Part shown: positions 8,701 through 18,251 of the stretch, in pieces | How the letters are laid out: each line of letters starts with the position of its first letter | How positions within the stretch are numbered: position 1 is the stretch's first letter | NCBI GenBank assembly: GCA_001642005.1 | Contig: LWCA01000644.1 | Span: 1 to 21,966, forward strand | Direction: 5' to 3' | DNA: 21,966 bases | Origin: Intoshia linei | Taxonomy: Eukaryota > Orthonectida > Rhopaluridae | Notes under the pieces: model-generated | What the model was told of the DNA's origin: nothing | The model's database searches: none | Seen by the model: only the letters and a program-made list of their open reading frames with translations | Position numbers and translations under genes: made by a program

Positions 8701-10309
8701 CATCGTTGCCAATTTTTATTTTTAATGCTACCATGTTAGAATAAAAAAATGTCGCCCCACTATGCGAACGATTTTTGGTGTCTTATAATTTAGAATTTAG
8801 GCATGTGTGCAATTTTGTATTGTCAATTCTACATTGTGCTTAATTTTTTACAAGTCATTTATTAATACTAAATTCGCACTAAACTCATGAGTTATATATT
8901 TCTTTGTAATCAAAAAAATTCTTAATTACTAATACAGTAATACGTAATATGTAATAAGTTTAAATATAATATTCTCAATTTTAGAGTATATATTATATTA
9001 TGTAAATATTGATAGATTAATATATTTATATTAAATAAAGCACGACAATTCACGAAATATGCAAACAACACTATTGATACAAGTTTAACATATTATTTCA
9101 GCTGTTCAAATAATTTGAAATTGTAAAATTAACAACAAATATATACGCCTTTTAGGTATTATTTGTAACGTTAATTGGTTAAAAATGTTTGTATGAATAG
9201 ACATCTGAAAAATATTTGCTATACATCTTTTTTGGTAATACATGTTTATATAAAAATGTTCGACTATAACTAAAAATGTATCAAAACTTTTAAAAAGGAT
9301 TAAAGTTTAAATTAAATTGTATTATAAATTGAACGACATACAAATGGTGCTACATATACAACGTACATTATGAAATAAAATAAAAAATTTCACCATAACC
9401 AAATTTTGGTAAATTATCAATAACCAGTTACATTTTAACAAAAATTACCTTTATGTAAAATCTATACTAATTTAACCTGGTATCAGGATAGTTTTGAAAT
9501 GAATAAGTATAATTAAAATATTGGTACCAGCACGATTACTTTTAAAGAAGATTTTTTATTTACATTATAATCAAATATTTATCATTCAATAGTATCTTTA
9601 AATAAGATGGTACAATTGCATATAGTGTGTATTTATGAATTTATAATATTATTTAGTCAATATTTAATTTATAAACTATATTTTGTTAGTTTATCGAATA
9701 TTAAAGATGTTTAAAAATGAATCTTAATTAAATTTTCTATAATATTATGGTCCTATAATTATATATTAAAAGGTTGACTGTTATGTACTACGTACAAACA
9801 GGACCTAGCTCTGCCGAAGACACATTTTTATTATACTTAAAAAATAAATTCACGTTGAAAATCTAATTTAAAAATCCTACTATTCATTATTATCAATCCT
9901 TTAAGGAGTAGTTCCCAAACTTGTTTCAGGTGGAACCATCATATCAAAAATTGTCATAAATAGCATAAATTCTAGAAAAAACCTATTTTGTCATTTTCAA
10001 TGCGTAAATCAAAAATTGGGTAGCAATGAAAAAAATCCCTAAGGAATGAATTATATAGATTTTCACCCATATTTCTATATTGGATATGTGTAGACGTTCA
10101 ATACACATTTTTTTTAAAATTGTAAAATCAATATTTACATTTTCAATTTTTATTTTAATCGAAATATTTGAAAAATATTGGTTGAATATATTAAAAGTAT
10201 TTTTACTCGGAAATGCGTAGATTTTTGGGATTGAAATTTTGTTTAATTTTTGCTTAATTATTTCACATTTTTTGTTTTAATAAAATATTTTAGAAAAAAA
10301 ATATATGAA
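8701..10309. other. AT-rich intergenic DNA with old hAT-like debris
   Basis: No gene is recognised. AGTAGTTCCCAAACTTGTTT at about 9908 resembles the common hAT terminus CAGTGGTTCCCAAACTT, but no partner end was found. At 9788-9828 there is a third copy of the terminal sequence found at both ends of the element in the Nervy intron (13139-13685). Confidence 0.45.
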
Positions 10310-10725
10310 TACTAAAATGCTTTTTTGACCGTGAAGTCGTCATTTATTCAGATTGAAAATTTTTTTATGTGTGTTAACAGGATTCAACTGTACCACATGT
10401 AATTTTTTTAAATTCTAGGGCTGTTTTCATAAAAAAAATGGGTAATTTGTGGTTTTGGCCCTGAAGATATAATTTTTTTAAATTTAAATTTATGATAATG
10501 TATATGATTTTAAAATTCGTATCAGCGTATATATTTGTTTAGATTCTCCAACTTGTTTGATTTTCAAAAAAAGGACAATTTGGGTTTTGACCCGTAAGAT
10601 GAGAGTTTGAAAGGTTGAAATTTATTTTAAAATTATAAAATCATATTCACACATCATCAATTATCATAAAATTCTATGACTGGTAGTTATTGAAATAAAG
10701 TGGAACACACACACACAAAAACAAA
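10310..10725 (+). repeat. Dispersed repeat family, copy 2
   Basis: Three tandem-like units lie at about 10317 (GCTTTTTTGACCGTGAAGTC), 10436 (GGGTAATTTGTGGTTTTGGC) and 10567 (GGACAATTTGGGTTTTGACC), spaced about 120-130 bp. They are followed by an end block at 10668-10720 (ATTCTATGACTGGTAGTTAT, then AAATAAAGTGGAACACAC) that aligns with 17907-17953. A short CA run (10710-10722) lies within the end block. Confidence 0.65.
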
Positions 10726-11301
10726 TATTGCCTAGCATATTATATAAGTAAGGATAAGCTTGATATAATAAATTAAGAAAGAGAAAACTAGTGAGATATT
10801 TCTTCACAAAATATAAAATTAAACGTGAAAATGTGAAAGTTTTAGAATTTAAAATTTGAATACAAAAATTTTACTATATAAATTATACCATAATACAAAA
10901 TGTCTACTTATAAGGTAAAGACAAAAGTGAGTAAATTTTCAAAAAATCGAACACTATAAATTGAAAAACAAACTTATTTTTACATTCCGAGCAATCATGA
11001 AAAATTTGTATTAAAACGAACAGATGTGAATCATTTTAGTATAAAAGAGTAATTCGATCACTTTACTCGTTTTTGTCTACTCTAGTAATAATATACATTG
11101 TTATAAATGTATACTGAGCCAGTTATTAATAGTTAATAATTAGGGTTGACCCAGTAACCATTTACCCAGCTTATATTCAGTATTACTGACATTTGAGTAA
11201 ATAAATTTTCAAAAAGGGTAAATTAGGGATAATATAATATGAATAACGAATTAAATATTAGTTTACAGGCCTCTGATCTAAATTATGGTTACAATTATAA
11301 T
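10726..11301. other. Region downstream of the Nervy homolog, no gene recognised
   Basis: AT-rich. It should contain the 3' untranslated end of the Nervy transcript (minus strand). AATAAA at 11313-11308 overlaps the last codons; no clear downstream hexamer was found. Confidence 0.4.
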
Positions 11302-11774
11302 TCAATTTTTATTTAAAAAGTCATCTACAGTTAAAATTTTCTTCCTATCGGAATTTACATTCGTTTCACCATTTTGACAGCTTACCTTTTTGACATTGTC
11401 TTCATTTCCAACTTGATTGTTACAATTTTGCGATAATATTGATTCATTGGATAAATTCAAATCAATTACGTTCATTCTTTCATACGTATGACAGTATTCC
11501 GAGTGTACAGCCCAATTTTTAGTTTTACAAAATATTCCACAATATTTTGCCACATTACACTTTCCACAATATTCTGAAGATTGACGACCACAATTCCAAC
11601 AGTGATTTTTATCGTTATATTGTAATTTATAAAATTGTATCAATTTTTTTTCCTTTTCCCAATAATATAATTCCATTTGAGATGTCAAATTTTTCAGTTT
11701 TTCTAGGTCGGTAGAGTCTAAATTATTTTTATGAGGTTGAGGGTTAACGAAAGTCAAAATAACCGTCGGTAAGA
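11302..11774 (-). CDS. nvy: Nervy last exon: MYND zinc finger
   Basis: The MYND finger reads CWNCGRQSSEYCGKC, then NVAKYCGIFC, then KTKNWAVHSEYC. All eight zinc ligands are present with spacing C-x2-C-x7-C-x2-C-x5-C-x3-C-x7-H-x3-C, identical to human ETO (CWNCGRKASETCSGC). MYND fingers of this family bind the SMRT/NCoR corepressors. Before it is a charged helical stretch (WEKEKKLIQFYKL) where NHR3 lies in ETO. After it is a 60-residue Asn/Ser-rich tail ending DDFLNKN. Two acceptors fit the required phase: 11774 (after TTTCTCTTATAG, better pyrimidine tract) and 11717 (after ATAATTTAG). The finger itself is certain. Confidence 0.92.
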
Positions 11775-14700
11775 CTATAAGAGAAATCCAGAAGCCGAAC
11801 CTGACCTTTGGAGCCTCGTATGGTGACGCTCACTGTTAATGAATTTATTCATAAAAAAAGAGTAAATAGTAAATTGCTTTTTTTGGCCTTGAAGGGTTAA
11901 CTTTGTAACATTGAAATTTTTTATGTAAGTTAAATAGAAAAAGCTGTAAAAATTTAAATAAAAGGATTTTATTATTTAGAGTTTTTTACTCTGAAGGATT
12001 CAAATGCTGAAATTAACATTTGCAATAAAACCTCACTCATAAAACTGAATTATACATTTCTTGTTACATACATACACATTTCTAATTGTCACTTTCTTAA
12101 ATAAATTGGAACAGAAAAATACCGACATTTTAGCTAAACTACTCTATATAGGTAAGCATGATTAATAATCATACTACAGAATTTAACATCACAAATATAA
12201 GCCTTTAAGGTCAAAAAAACAATTTATTATTTACTTTTTTTTTAAAAATTATTTTATTTTATATAAAATCAAAAATATAAAATAATTAAGTGTCCCAGAA
12301 TTTAAAAAAGATTATTATGATACAAATTATTCCAGTTCATCTAGAATATAGATTTTAGATACAAAATTTCAACCACAAAATAATTATTGTAATAAAGTAT
12401 TCTCTCTATAACTCGTCATTCTTGGTATTTCGAAAAAGTTGACAAAATAGAGAATTTAAAACTATAGAAACAACAGATAAAATATTTAAATAAAAGGTTA
12501 AATTGCAATAAAATGTAAATTGTAACACAAATTGTAAAATTTAATACAAAATAATTAAAATCTATCTTATGAAAAAATCCATCTTTACAACTGAAAATAA
12601 TTAATTTATTTTTAATTCACTATTTTCTTTCATTTACTAACATGTAATAGTAAACCAGTAAATAGAATAGAATATAAATACAATTTTTTGTCAGCGTAAT
12701 ATACAAATTCCATCTGCATTATTAAACCTTCTCTTTTGCGATTTAGAAGCATTTTAAATTTCAACGTGATATAAAACTTAATTACATAAAATCTTAACTA
12801 ATTTATTTTGATTAATGGGTTTAAAACTTTTAGTTTTACATTTTAAATTAATGGCGAGTTACAAAATTAAATGTTAATATTTCCATATTAAAGTAAAAAT
12901 CGTATGACAAGATACAGAATTGGCGAGTTGCGGAGAGAATACTGTATTTGAATTCAAATAAGTTACTACTTAATTGGCATTTATTTATTGTAATAGATTT
13001 TGTCATTAGATCGGTTTCTTTAACATAATCAGTATATTTAAGTCTTAAATCTTCAAATAGTTTTTTCATATTTTGAAAAACAGGTTCCATAAATAAAAGT
13101 ATCTAAAAATATTAAATTTTAGGTTTTCTATTTTTTTCTATGTACAAACTTTAGCTAGCTCTACCACAGCGGACGCTTCCATTTTTTTTAAATATAGGTT
13201 TAATTTCTAATAACAATAATTTAGGAATACAACATAATAATAGTATACTTGTAATGAAAAATAATTTTCTAAAAAAATATATATACACAAGTCCTATTTA
13301 CGAAGCTGACTTGATTATTATGATTATTTTTTTATTCACATCATGTGAATCACGTGTCAATTCAGGATATATTTATTATATTTATAAAATAACGATAGTT
13401 CTCTGATTCCAAAAATATATGAAATTTTATAATTTAAGAAATTTCAATCTTCATTATTAAAAACGCATATTATCTAATACACCTAATATAATATACGTAT
13501 CATTATTATTATTATTTATTATTTGTTTTCAAATAATAAAATTAATAAAATTTTTTTGCATTTTTCATGGAAAGCACTGCATTAGATTGATCAAAAAAAT
13601 AAAACGTATTTTTGAACGTTTTAAGGAAATTGTGTAAAAATGAAATGTCCGCCTGCACAAAGCTAGCAATTGTTTGTACTGTATAGACAAGTTGGTAATA
13701 CCAACTTGCCATTTAATATAAATAATACATTTGAACATGCATTCCATAAATGAAAAATTTCATTTTCCAATCGATTTATGTTTAAGGCAATTTTATTTTC
13801 TTTTAAATTATTTTCGTAAATTGAATCTAATTTTCCAGACATTTTTGGAATTCCATTATACATTTTTTTGTCGTTTGAGCAAAATTTAGAAATTTTACTA
13901 AAATATATACCATGTAAATCAAATATATATAACATAATTTTTGAAAATACAAATTAATTATTGAAATATTCAGTAACATTTGAAATAAATCAATTTTCCA
14001 ATAAACAATAAATTTAAAACAAGCTAATTCCTATATAACGGAATTCCTCATTAACGAACTGTGAATTTTTCTAAATTACAATAATTCCTTTAAATTTTAA
14101 TTTTTAATTTTAATGAATAGCATATTAATTATGGTAAAGCTTTTTCTGTTCACATTAAAAAGTTAAATAAGTAAAACATTTTATTTTCTTCTTGATTAAT
14201 AATGATAATAATGGTTGATTATTAATTATATGAAATGAAATGACATGCAAATATAGGTTAAATGTAATGAAAATCAAAATATTTTCATTTTTTCATAGTT
14301 TTAATATCCCGGTTCAAATAGTGTACCCCATTTCAAAATATTTATTTTTTTGGGCCCCAAGGGAAACATGAAATATAAAATATTGATGAAAAAATTTTAA
14401 TTTGTTATCATACATTTGTAACATTTAGTAAAATCTTGTTTTTCAAAATAATATTGGAAAAAGAGGATATTTCCCTTATGCTTTTTTAATATTAGAGTTT
14501 TATTTTGGGGTTGGAATGAAAGGTTTTTTATAATAATATAATAATAAAATCAAAGTTATAAGGTTTCATAGAATCGGATTTTTCATAAAAATATCGTTAA
14601 AAGTACATTTTTCCTTAGAGCTTGAAATGTTATTTTTGATTAAATTTTATTAATGGTGGGATAAAAGTGAGATTTTTAAAATAATAATGTAGCGGTCTTC

Positions 14701-16885
14701 TAGGCTTTGGGATAATCAATATCTAGAAACTCTGTAATAAATATTAAAAATTATCTTATAAAAATAAACAAAAATGGATTAAAATTTTTCTATATTTTAT
14801 TTGAATCTGACGGACCATTTTAATTATCTGCTAGAAATTGTTACTGAAAAATAAATATAAATTTTATTTAACATAATATTGTTTTATTGTCATTTCCATG
14901 GATTTAGTGTATTGGGTTTGTTTATCATATTCAATATACCTTTTGTTTTCTTAAATATATTTATAACCGATTCACTTTGGATTTTAAGGACTGTTGAATT
15001 TCTTATAAATTACCCATAAACCATTGTATTATTAATATTTAATTATAATATATAATATATTATATATTTACTATTCTGATTGCCTTTTACGATTATTTCG
15101 TATTATGTGAGGGTTAGATGTATTAGATTGAAATTTTTGGTTTTCATTATTTTTTAATAGTATTGAATCAGTTTTTGCATCACATTGGATCAAATCATTC
15201 AGATTATCACTTTCTTCTTTTTCCTGTTTTACACATTCTAGTAATTTAGCATTTAATTGTACATCAATAGTGTCATATGTTTTTATTTCTTTTCGTATAT
15301 TGACGATATTATTCTATACAAAATTAATCATGATAAAAAATTGAGTATTCTTTAAGATAAAATATCTCAAATAAATCTTGATTCCGCTTATGAACCGAAA
15401 TAAATAACCTCAAATATCACATTTCAAAATTTTGATTATAGTCTTGTTAAATTCTGTATATTTAATAATTATTATTATTTTACGATAGGTATTTATATCG
15501 TATGATTATTGATAACTACAATTAAACAATTCAAGGTAAAAGAAGTACTAATTTAATACTCAAAGATCATTTACTTATGATTTAATATGTGGACTGGCAA
15601 AATTTTTGTTCATAACAATGTGGTAGTTTGAGACACAAGATATATAACCCCTGATTTAAAATATTATCAAAGTATCATGCCTAAAACGGCTTTAAATCAA
15701 CAGTTTTCCTAAACTGTGTACTACACATTATGTAGTCCACAATAACGATAAGATACATTAAAATGATTATAATCAATAATAATTATCATGATTAGTAAAA
15801 CACTACTAGTAAGTACAATCAATAAATCTTTCCTTTATTAGTTACATATTATTTAACCAGTACAAATGAATATATACCGTTACAAATTTACTTAAAAATT
15901 GTCGAATTGGATAACTGTTTTGTTCTTCCAAGATTAGTATTAATTCTCCAATATTTATTGTATCGTTCTATGATAGAATTATAATTTAAATATCGAAAAA
16001 TTGTAGATATGTTAGCAATGCATTGCAATGGTACTACAGTATAAATTTTGGAAATTCTAACAAGTATGGGAACATTAGAGCATTAAAATGTATGACTATG
16101 CATTAAATCTAATTGCATAGAGAGTGCAAAATTAAATTCAGAATATACAAATTTTTCACAACTATTTTTTTGACATTTCATTTTTTTCACTGTTTTACTG
16201 TTCAAATGTTCATTAATGTTAAATGTTACTTTTGTATTCATATTTAGGTAAAATCAACATTTTATTTTCACTATAACGTATACAATTTCTAAAATTCATG
16301 CTATTATGACGATTTTTTAGGATTGTAAATAATTGGATTGTGTTATAAATTATATTATAAATTCATTTTTTATAATCAATTAAAAAAACAGTCTTAAATT
16401 TAAAAAGTAGTCTCTCAGCAGAGTTGGCTGCTAATTGTATAAAATACATAAAAGTCAAGTTAGTTAGTTAGCATGATATAATAAATGAAATAAAAAATTT
16501 TTGTCAAAATTTGAAAGTATCTCGCGCTATAATTATAATATTGGTCAATTAAATATTAAATGAAAACTCTTCATTGTTAATTGTACCACTAAAATGAGAA
16601 ATTTTTAAATTTAATGACAAATAGTAAATACCATTAATTTGACCAATAAATGTTCAATTTTTCTTTTATACTCAATGGATTGATTTTTGGCAATTTCCAA
16701 TAAATGACACAGTAAAAACTTTACTTTACTCTGTTGTCTTCCTCCTAATTAATATTTTAGAAATCAATTAAAAATACGTAATAAAATTATTTAAACGTGT
16801 TTAATTTGAGAGAATTACCATATATTGGCGGCATTTTCGTCAATCCCATTTTTTCTCCAAATTTATTGGAAGCGTTTTTTTCCAT
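11302..16885 (-). CDS. nvy: Nervy / ETO (RUNX1T1-CBFA2T family) corepressor homolog, seven exons
   Basis: A transcriptional corepressor of the MTG/ETO family, which recruits histone-deacetylase complexes to DNA-bound factors in the nucleus. Exons: 16885-16819, 16744-16632, 15967-15884, 15313-15072, 13897-13729 (or to 13702), 13102-12970 (or to 12943), and 11774-11302 (or from 11717). All junction phases agree (1,0,0,2,0,1). The protein is about 410-430 residues, shorter than the usual 570-740. Order: short N terminus, NHR1/TAFH (about 23-110, RQQSKVKFLL matching RQLSKVKRFL), a Lys-rich linker with NNRKRQSE, a divergent NHR2-like helix (about 210-260), and the MYND finger (about 328-364). The order and strand match the family. 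NHR1 and MYND are certain; NHR2 and exact ends of the last three exons are less so. The low-complexity N-terminal region of vertebrate members is almost absent. Confidence 0.88.
11758..11842. other. GC-rich island just upstream of the MYND exon
   Basis: About 85 bp at close to 50% G+C stands out from surroundings at about 20%. The minus strand is open in the MYND frame back to a TGA near 11841 and would encode a hydrophobic stretch (PYEAPKVRFGFW, then ISLIVLP). Other frames are open too, as expected when stops are rare. It could be a conserved coding extension, a small inserted element or an RNA gene; I recognise none of these. No tRNA A/B-box pair was found. Confidence 0.5.
11860..12240 (+). 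repeat. Dispersed repeat family, copy 3, with inverted units
   Basis: Lies in the intron before the MYND exon. GTAAATAGTAAATTGCTTTT (from 11872) continuing into TTTGGCCTTGAAGG pairs with the reverse complement of 12200-12234 (GTAAATAATAAATTGTTTTT, then TTGACCTTAAAGG). The two units face each other about 300 bp apart. Between them, 12081-12117 resembles the end block of copies 2 and 4 (CTTAAATAAATTGGAACAG). Just outside, 12298-12372 resembles 1369-1436. Confidence 0.6.
12970..13102 (-). CDS. nvy: Nervy exon 6, probable second part of NHR2
   Basis: After the acceptor ATATTTTTAG the frame reads ILLFMEPVFQNMKKLFEDLR, then LKYTDYVKETDLMTKS: an amphipathic, charged helix. MEPVFQNMKKL lines up with MDMVEKTRRSL of the ETO tetramerisation helix NHR2 (M, acidic, V, basic and L positions kept). 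The phase fits both neighbours. Donor candidates are 12969 (A|GTAGTA) and 12942 (A|GTATTC), both phase 1. The frame runs open to 12848, but the later part is probably intron. The NHR2 assignment is an inference from position and weak pattern. Confidence 0.6.
13139..13685. mobile_element. Terminal-inverted-repeat element filling a Nervy intron
   Basis: The left end (GTACAAAC, then TAGCTAGCTCTACCACAGCG, then GACGCTTCCATTTTT; 13142-13187) matches the reverse complement of the right end (GTACAAAC, then GCTAGCTTTGTGCAGGCGGA, then CATTTCATTTTT; 13635-13679). The arms are about 45 bp and the element about 545 bp. It nearly fills the intron between exons 5 and 6. A third related terminus (GTACAAAC, then CCTAGCTCTGCCGAAGACAC) occurs alone at 9791-9828. 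No clear target duplication and no coding region were found, so the superfamily is unassigned. Confidence 0.6.
13729..13897 (-). CDS. nvy: Nervy exon 5, linker and start of NHR2-like helix
   Basis: The acceptor ATATATTTTAG precedes a one-base partial codon that completes the phase-2 end of exon 4 (TA|T, Tyr). The frame then reads KISKFCSNDKKMYNGIPKMS, a polar linker, and later NRLENEIFHLWNACSN, which may match the EEWKHLDHLLNC start of ETO NHR2. Two phase-0 donors are possible: AAT|GTATTA (ends 13729) and TTG|GTATTA (ends 13702). Coding is supported mainly by the phase agreement at both ends. Domain identity is weak. Confidence 0.55.
13898..15071 (-). other. Nervy intron 4, AT-rich, no gene recognised
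   Basis: A 1.17-kb intron from GTAAAT (15071) to ATATTTTAG (13898). A palindromic TA-rich run at 15044-15070 adjoins the donor. The stretch 14330-14720 has recurrent CCC/GGG clusters (GGGCCCCAAGGG, TTTCCCTTATGC, TTCCTTAGAGC) about 120-130 bp apart, perhaps a worn tandem repeat. No coding region seen. Confidence 0.45.
15072..15313 (-). CDS. nvy: Nervy exon 4, end of NHR1 and charged linker
   Basis: The acceptor TTTTGTATAG is followed by 80 codons, starting NNIVNIRKEIKTYDTIDVQL and including LLECVKQEKEESDNLND, the part that follows PFLKANLPLLQREL in ETO NHR1. It ends NNRKRQSE, a possible nuclear-localisation signal comparable to the NGKRRTP segment of ETO. The donor GTAAAT lies at 15071-15070 in phase 2; reading through gives a TAG at once. 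No ATG starts the exon, so it is easily missed. Confidence 0.78.
15314..15883 (-). other. Nervy intron 3, with hAT-like remnant
   Basis: AT-rich intron from GTAACG (15883) to TTGTATAG (15314). CAGTTTTCCTAAACTGTGTA at about 15701 resembles the hAT terminus CAGTGTTTCCCAAACTGTG, but no paired end or target duplication was identified. Confidence 0.4.
15884..15967 (-). CDS. nvy: Nervy exon 3, central NHR1/TAFH helices
   Basis: An 84-nt, phase 0-0 exon encoding NDTINIGELILILEEQNSYP and then IRQFLSKF. It aligns with ETO NHR1: SSLTVEEFHSKLQEATNFPL, then RPFVIPFLK. The helix-loop pattern, the E-x-N and P-[IL]-R-x-F positions are kept. The NHR1/TAFH fold is the surface that binds E-protein activation domains and other partners in this family. 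Confidence 0.85.
15968..16631 (-). other. Nervy intron 2, nothing recognised
   Basis: AT-rich 664-nt intron from GTATTT (16631) to TATCATAG (15968). I see no element, RNA gene or exon in it. Confidence 0.5.
16632..16744 (-). CDS. nvy: Nervy exon 2, first NHR1/TAFH helices
   Basis: After TTAATTAG the exon completes a glycine codon and encodes GRQQSKVKFLLCHLLEIAKN, then QSIEYKRKIEHLLVKLM. This matches ARQLSKVKRFLTTLVQFAND, then ISPEVGERVRTLVLNLV of ETO NHR1 with no gap. The 74-nt intron before it joins it to the start exon in phase 1. This is the most diagnostic N-terminal piece of the gene. Confidence 0.88.
16819..16885 (-). CDS. nvy: Nervy start exon
   Basis: ATG at 16885-16883 opens 22 codons beginning MEKNASNKFGEKMGLTKMPP and ending IYG across the junction, before donor G|GTAATT (16818). 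The end joins in frame to GRQQSKVK, just as the PPACGARQLSKLK segment precedes NHR1 in ETO proteins. The start is chosen because it is the only ATG joining exon 2 in the right phase. Vertebrate members carry about 100 Pro/Ser-rich residues before this point; here they are missing. Confidence 0.8.
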
Positions 16886-17148
16886 TAATTAATAATTAAA
16901 ATTAAATGATGAATATAAACTACGAAATTGTAACTTTTAAGTAAATTTCTATTATTTTATAATAAACTGTGTTGTATTTCAAATAACGACGAAATTTTTG
17001 TACTAATTTGTAAGGGTAGTGTTTGATTTTAAACCACATTGTATATTTTGTTAAATATTTGGCTTATAATTTATAAATTTATTGATAACATATTTTTAAT
17101 TACCTAAGGCCAATCTAATGTGTAAATTTTGATAAATAATCAATTGAA

Positions 17149-17161
17149 TGACCCGGGGTCA
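17149..17161. promoter_or_regulatory. Palindrome TGACCCGGGGTCA, possible nuclear-receptor-type site
   Basis: Two GGGTCA half-sites face outward around one base, 264 nt upstream of the Nervy start codon. Flanking AATCAATTG (17139-17147) and AATTGATT downstream extend the inverted symmetry. G+C here is far above background. RGGTCA half-sites are known targets of nuclear receptors; binding here is only an inference. Confidence 0.35.
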
Positions 17162-17639
17162 TAACAATTTTTTAATTGATTAGACTTGTTGTAATCATTT
17201 AAATTTACATGCATAAATGGTTTAATATGGTTAATAATGTAGGTTGATCAATCCATATACTGTATATTATACAGTTGATGTAGATTTATATTTCTTAACT
17301 CTTTTGGGTCATGACACACTGACTAGACATTAAAACATACACCAGAAATAAATATTTTTAATATATAGCTTTACCTCAAAATAAATTTAAATTTGATTCT
17401 ATTTACAATTAAATCATATTTTATGATTTTGAGTTATATTTTTTGTTAAATACAATTCTCTAAACAATCTATCATCCACATATTCAACCATTTTTATACA
17501 CTAACTTTTACTCAGATACTTATACAGATATATTTTAAACAATTTCCCGAATATACTATACATATTATACTAGAGATACTTATGTAATGCTTATGATTTT
17601 AAAAATTATCCCAGACTTTATGTTATATAAAATTTTAAG

Positions 17640-17990
17640 ATTTTTTTTATTTTTAAAACAAAGGGTTATTTGTAGTTTTGATAATAAAGATGTACCTTTC
17701 TGAGACTGAGATTTACGAAAATGTTAATGATTTGAAAACGCGTCTCAGATTTATGTTTTTTTAAATTTTTGCGCTGAGTTTATTTTAAAAAAAAAAAAAA
17801 AAGGGGTAATTGCTTTTTTCACCCTAAAGTACTTAATTTTGGGAAATGATTAATAAATATCAACATTCCCACATGCAAAACTGTAATAGAAATTGAGTTT
17901 TTTAATTCTACGACTGTTAATTTTTTAAATAAACGGTAACACAGACATTCAATTTTATGTAAGTAAAGAATTGATGAAATTGTTAAAATA
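17640..17990 (+). repeat. Dispersed repeat family, copy 4
   Basis: Units at about 17660 (AAAGGGTTATTTGTAGTTTT) and 17797 (GGGGTAATTGCTTTTTTCAC, then CCTAAAG), spaced about 140 bp, precede the end block at 17890-17970 (ATTCTACGACTGTTAATTTT, then AAATAAACGGTAACACAGAC). The end block is the reverse complement of 1090-1165 and resembles 10668-10720. The copy lies in the Nervy/RDH13 promoter region. Confidence 0.65.
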
Positions 17991-18251
17991 AATTTCGAAT
18001 CAAATTAATTTAAATTGTACAATGTACATTTATTTATTAAAATTTAAACATTTTCTCAGAACAACATTACTAATACATTAACCACATTATTAATTTTCGT
18101 GATGAATATTAAATTACAATAATATATTGAACATTTTACCTTTTACTTGTTATTATCTCAGGAGAAGAAAGATTAACTAATTTAAACACAAACATTTGAA
18201 TAATACACTTATTGTTTAAATCCATATATAATTTTGATTTATATCAACTTG

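Larger units (their letters stand above)
16886..18251. promoter_or_regulatory. Divergent intergenic region between Nervy (minus) and RDH13-like gene (plus)
   Basis: A 1.37-kb region that should hold the 5' regions of both genes. It contains a GC-rich palindrome (17149-17161), copy 4 of the dispersed repeat family (17640-17990) with a 16-base poly-A run (about 17791-17806), and otherwise AT-rich sequence. No TATA box can be singled out at this base composition. Confidence 0.5.

Noticed and set aside
9900-9970. Possible hAT end (AGTAGTTCCCAAACTTGTTT)
   Set aside because: No partner end, no target duplication and no coding remnant nearby; kept only as debris.
11758-11842. tRNA or tRNA-derived SINE in the GC-rich island
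   Set aside because: A B-box-like GGTTCGGCTTC is seen on the minus strand, but no A box at the right distance and no cloverleaf could be drawn.
13663-13701. A 23-27-nt micro-intron (GTATTACC ... CTATACAG) extending Nervy exon 5
   Set aside because: Too short to be spliced and the sequence after it is the inverted-repeat end of the intronic element, not coding.
15640-15735. Possible hAT element in Nervy intron 3 (CAGTTTTCCTAAACTGTGTA)
   Set aside because: Only one degenerate terminus; no matching inverted end or 8-bp duplication found.
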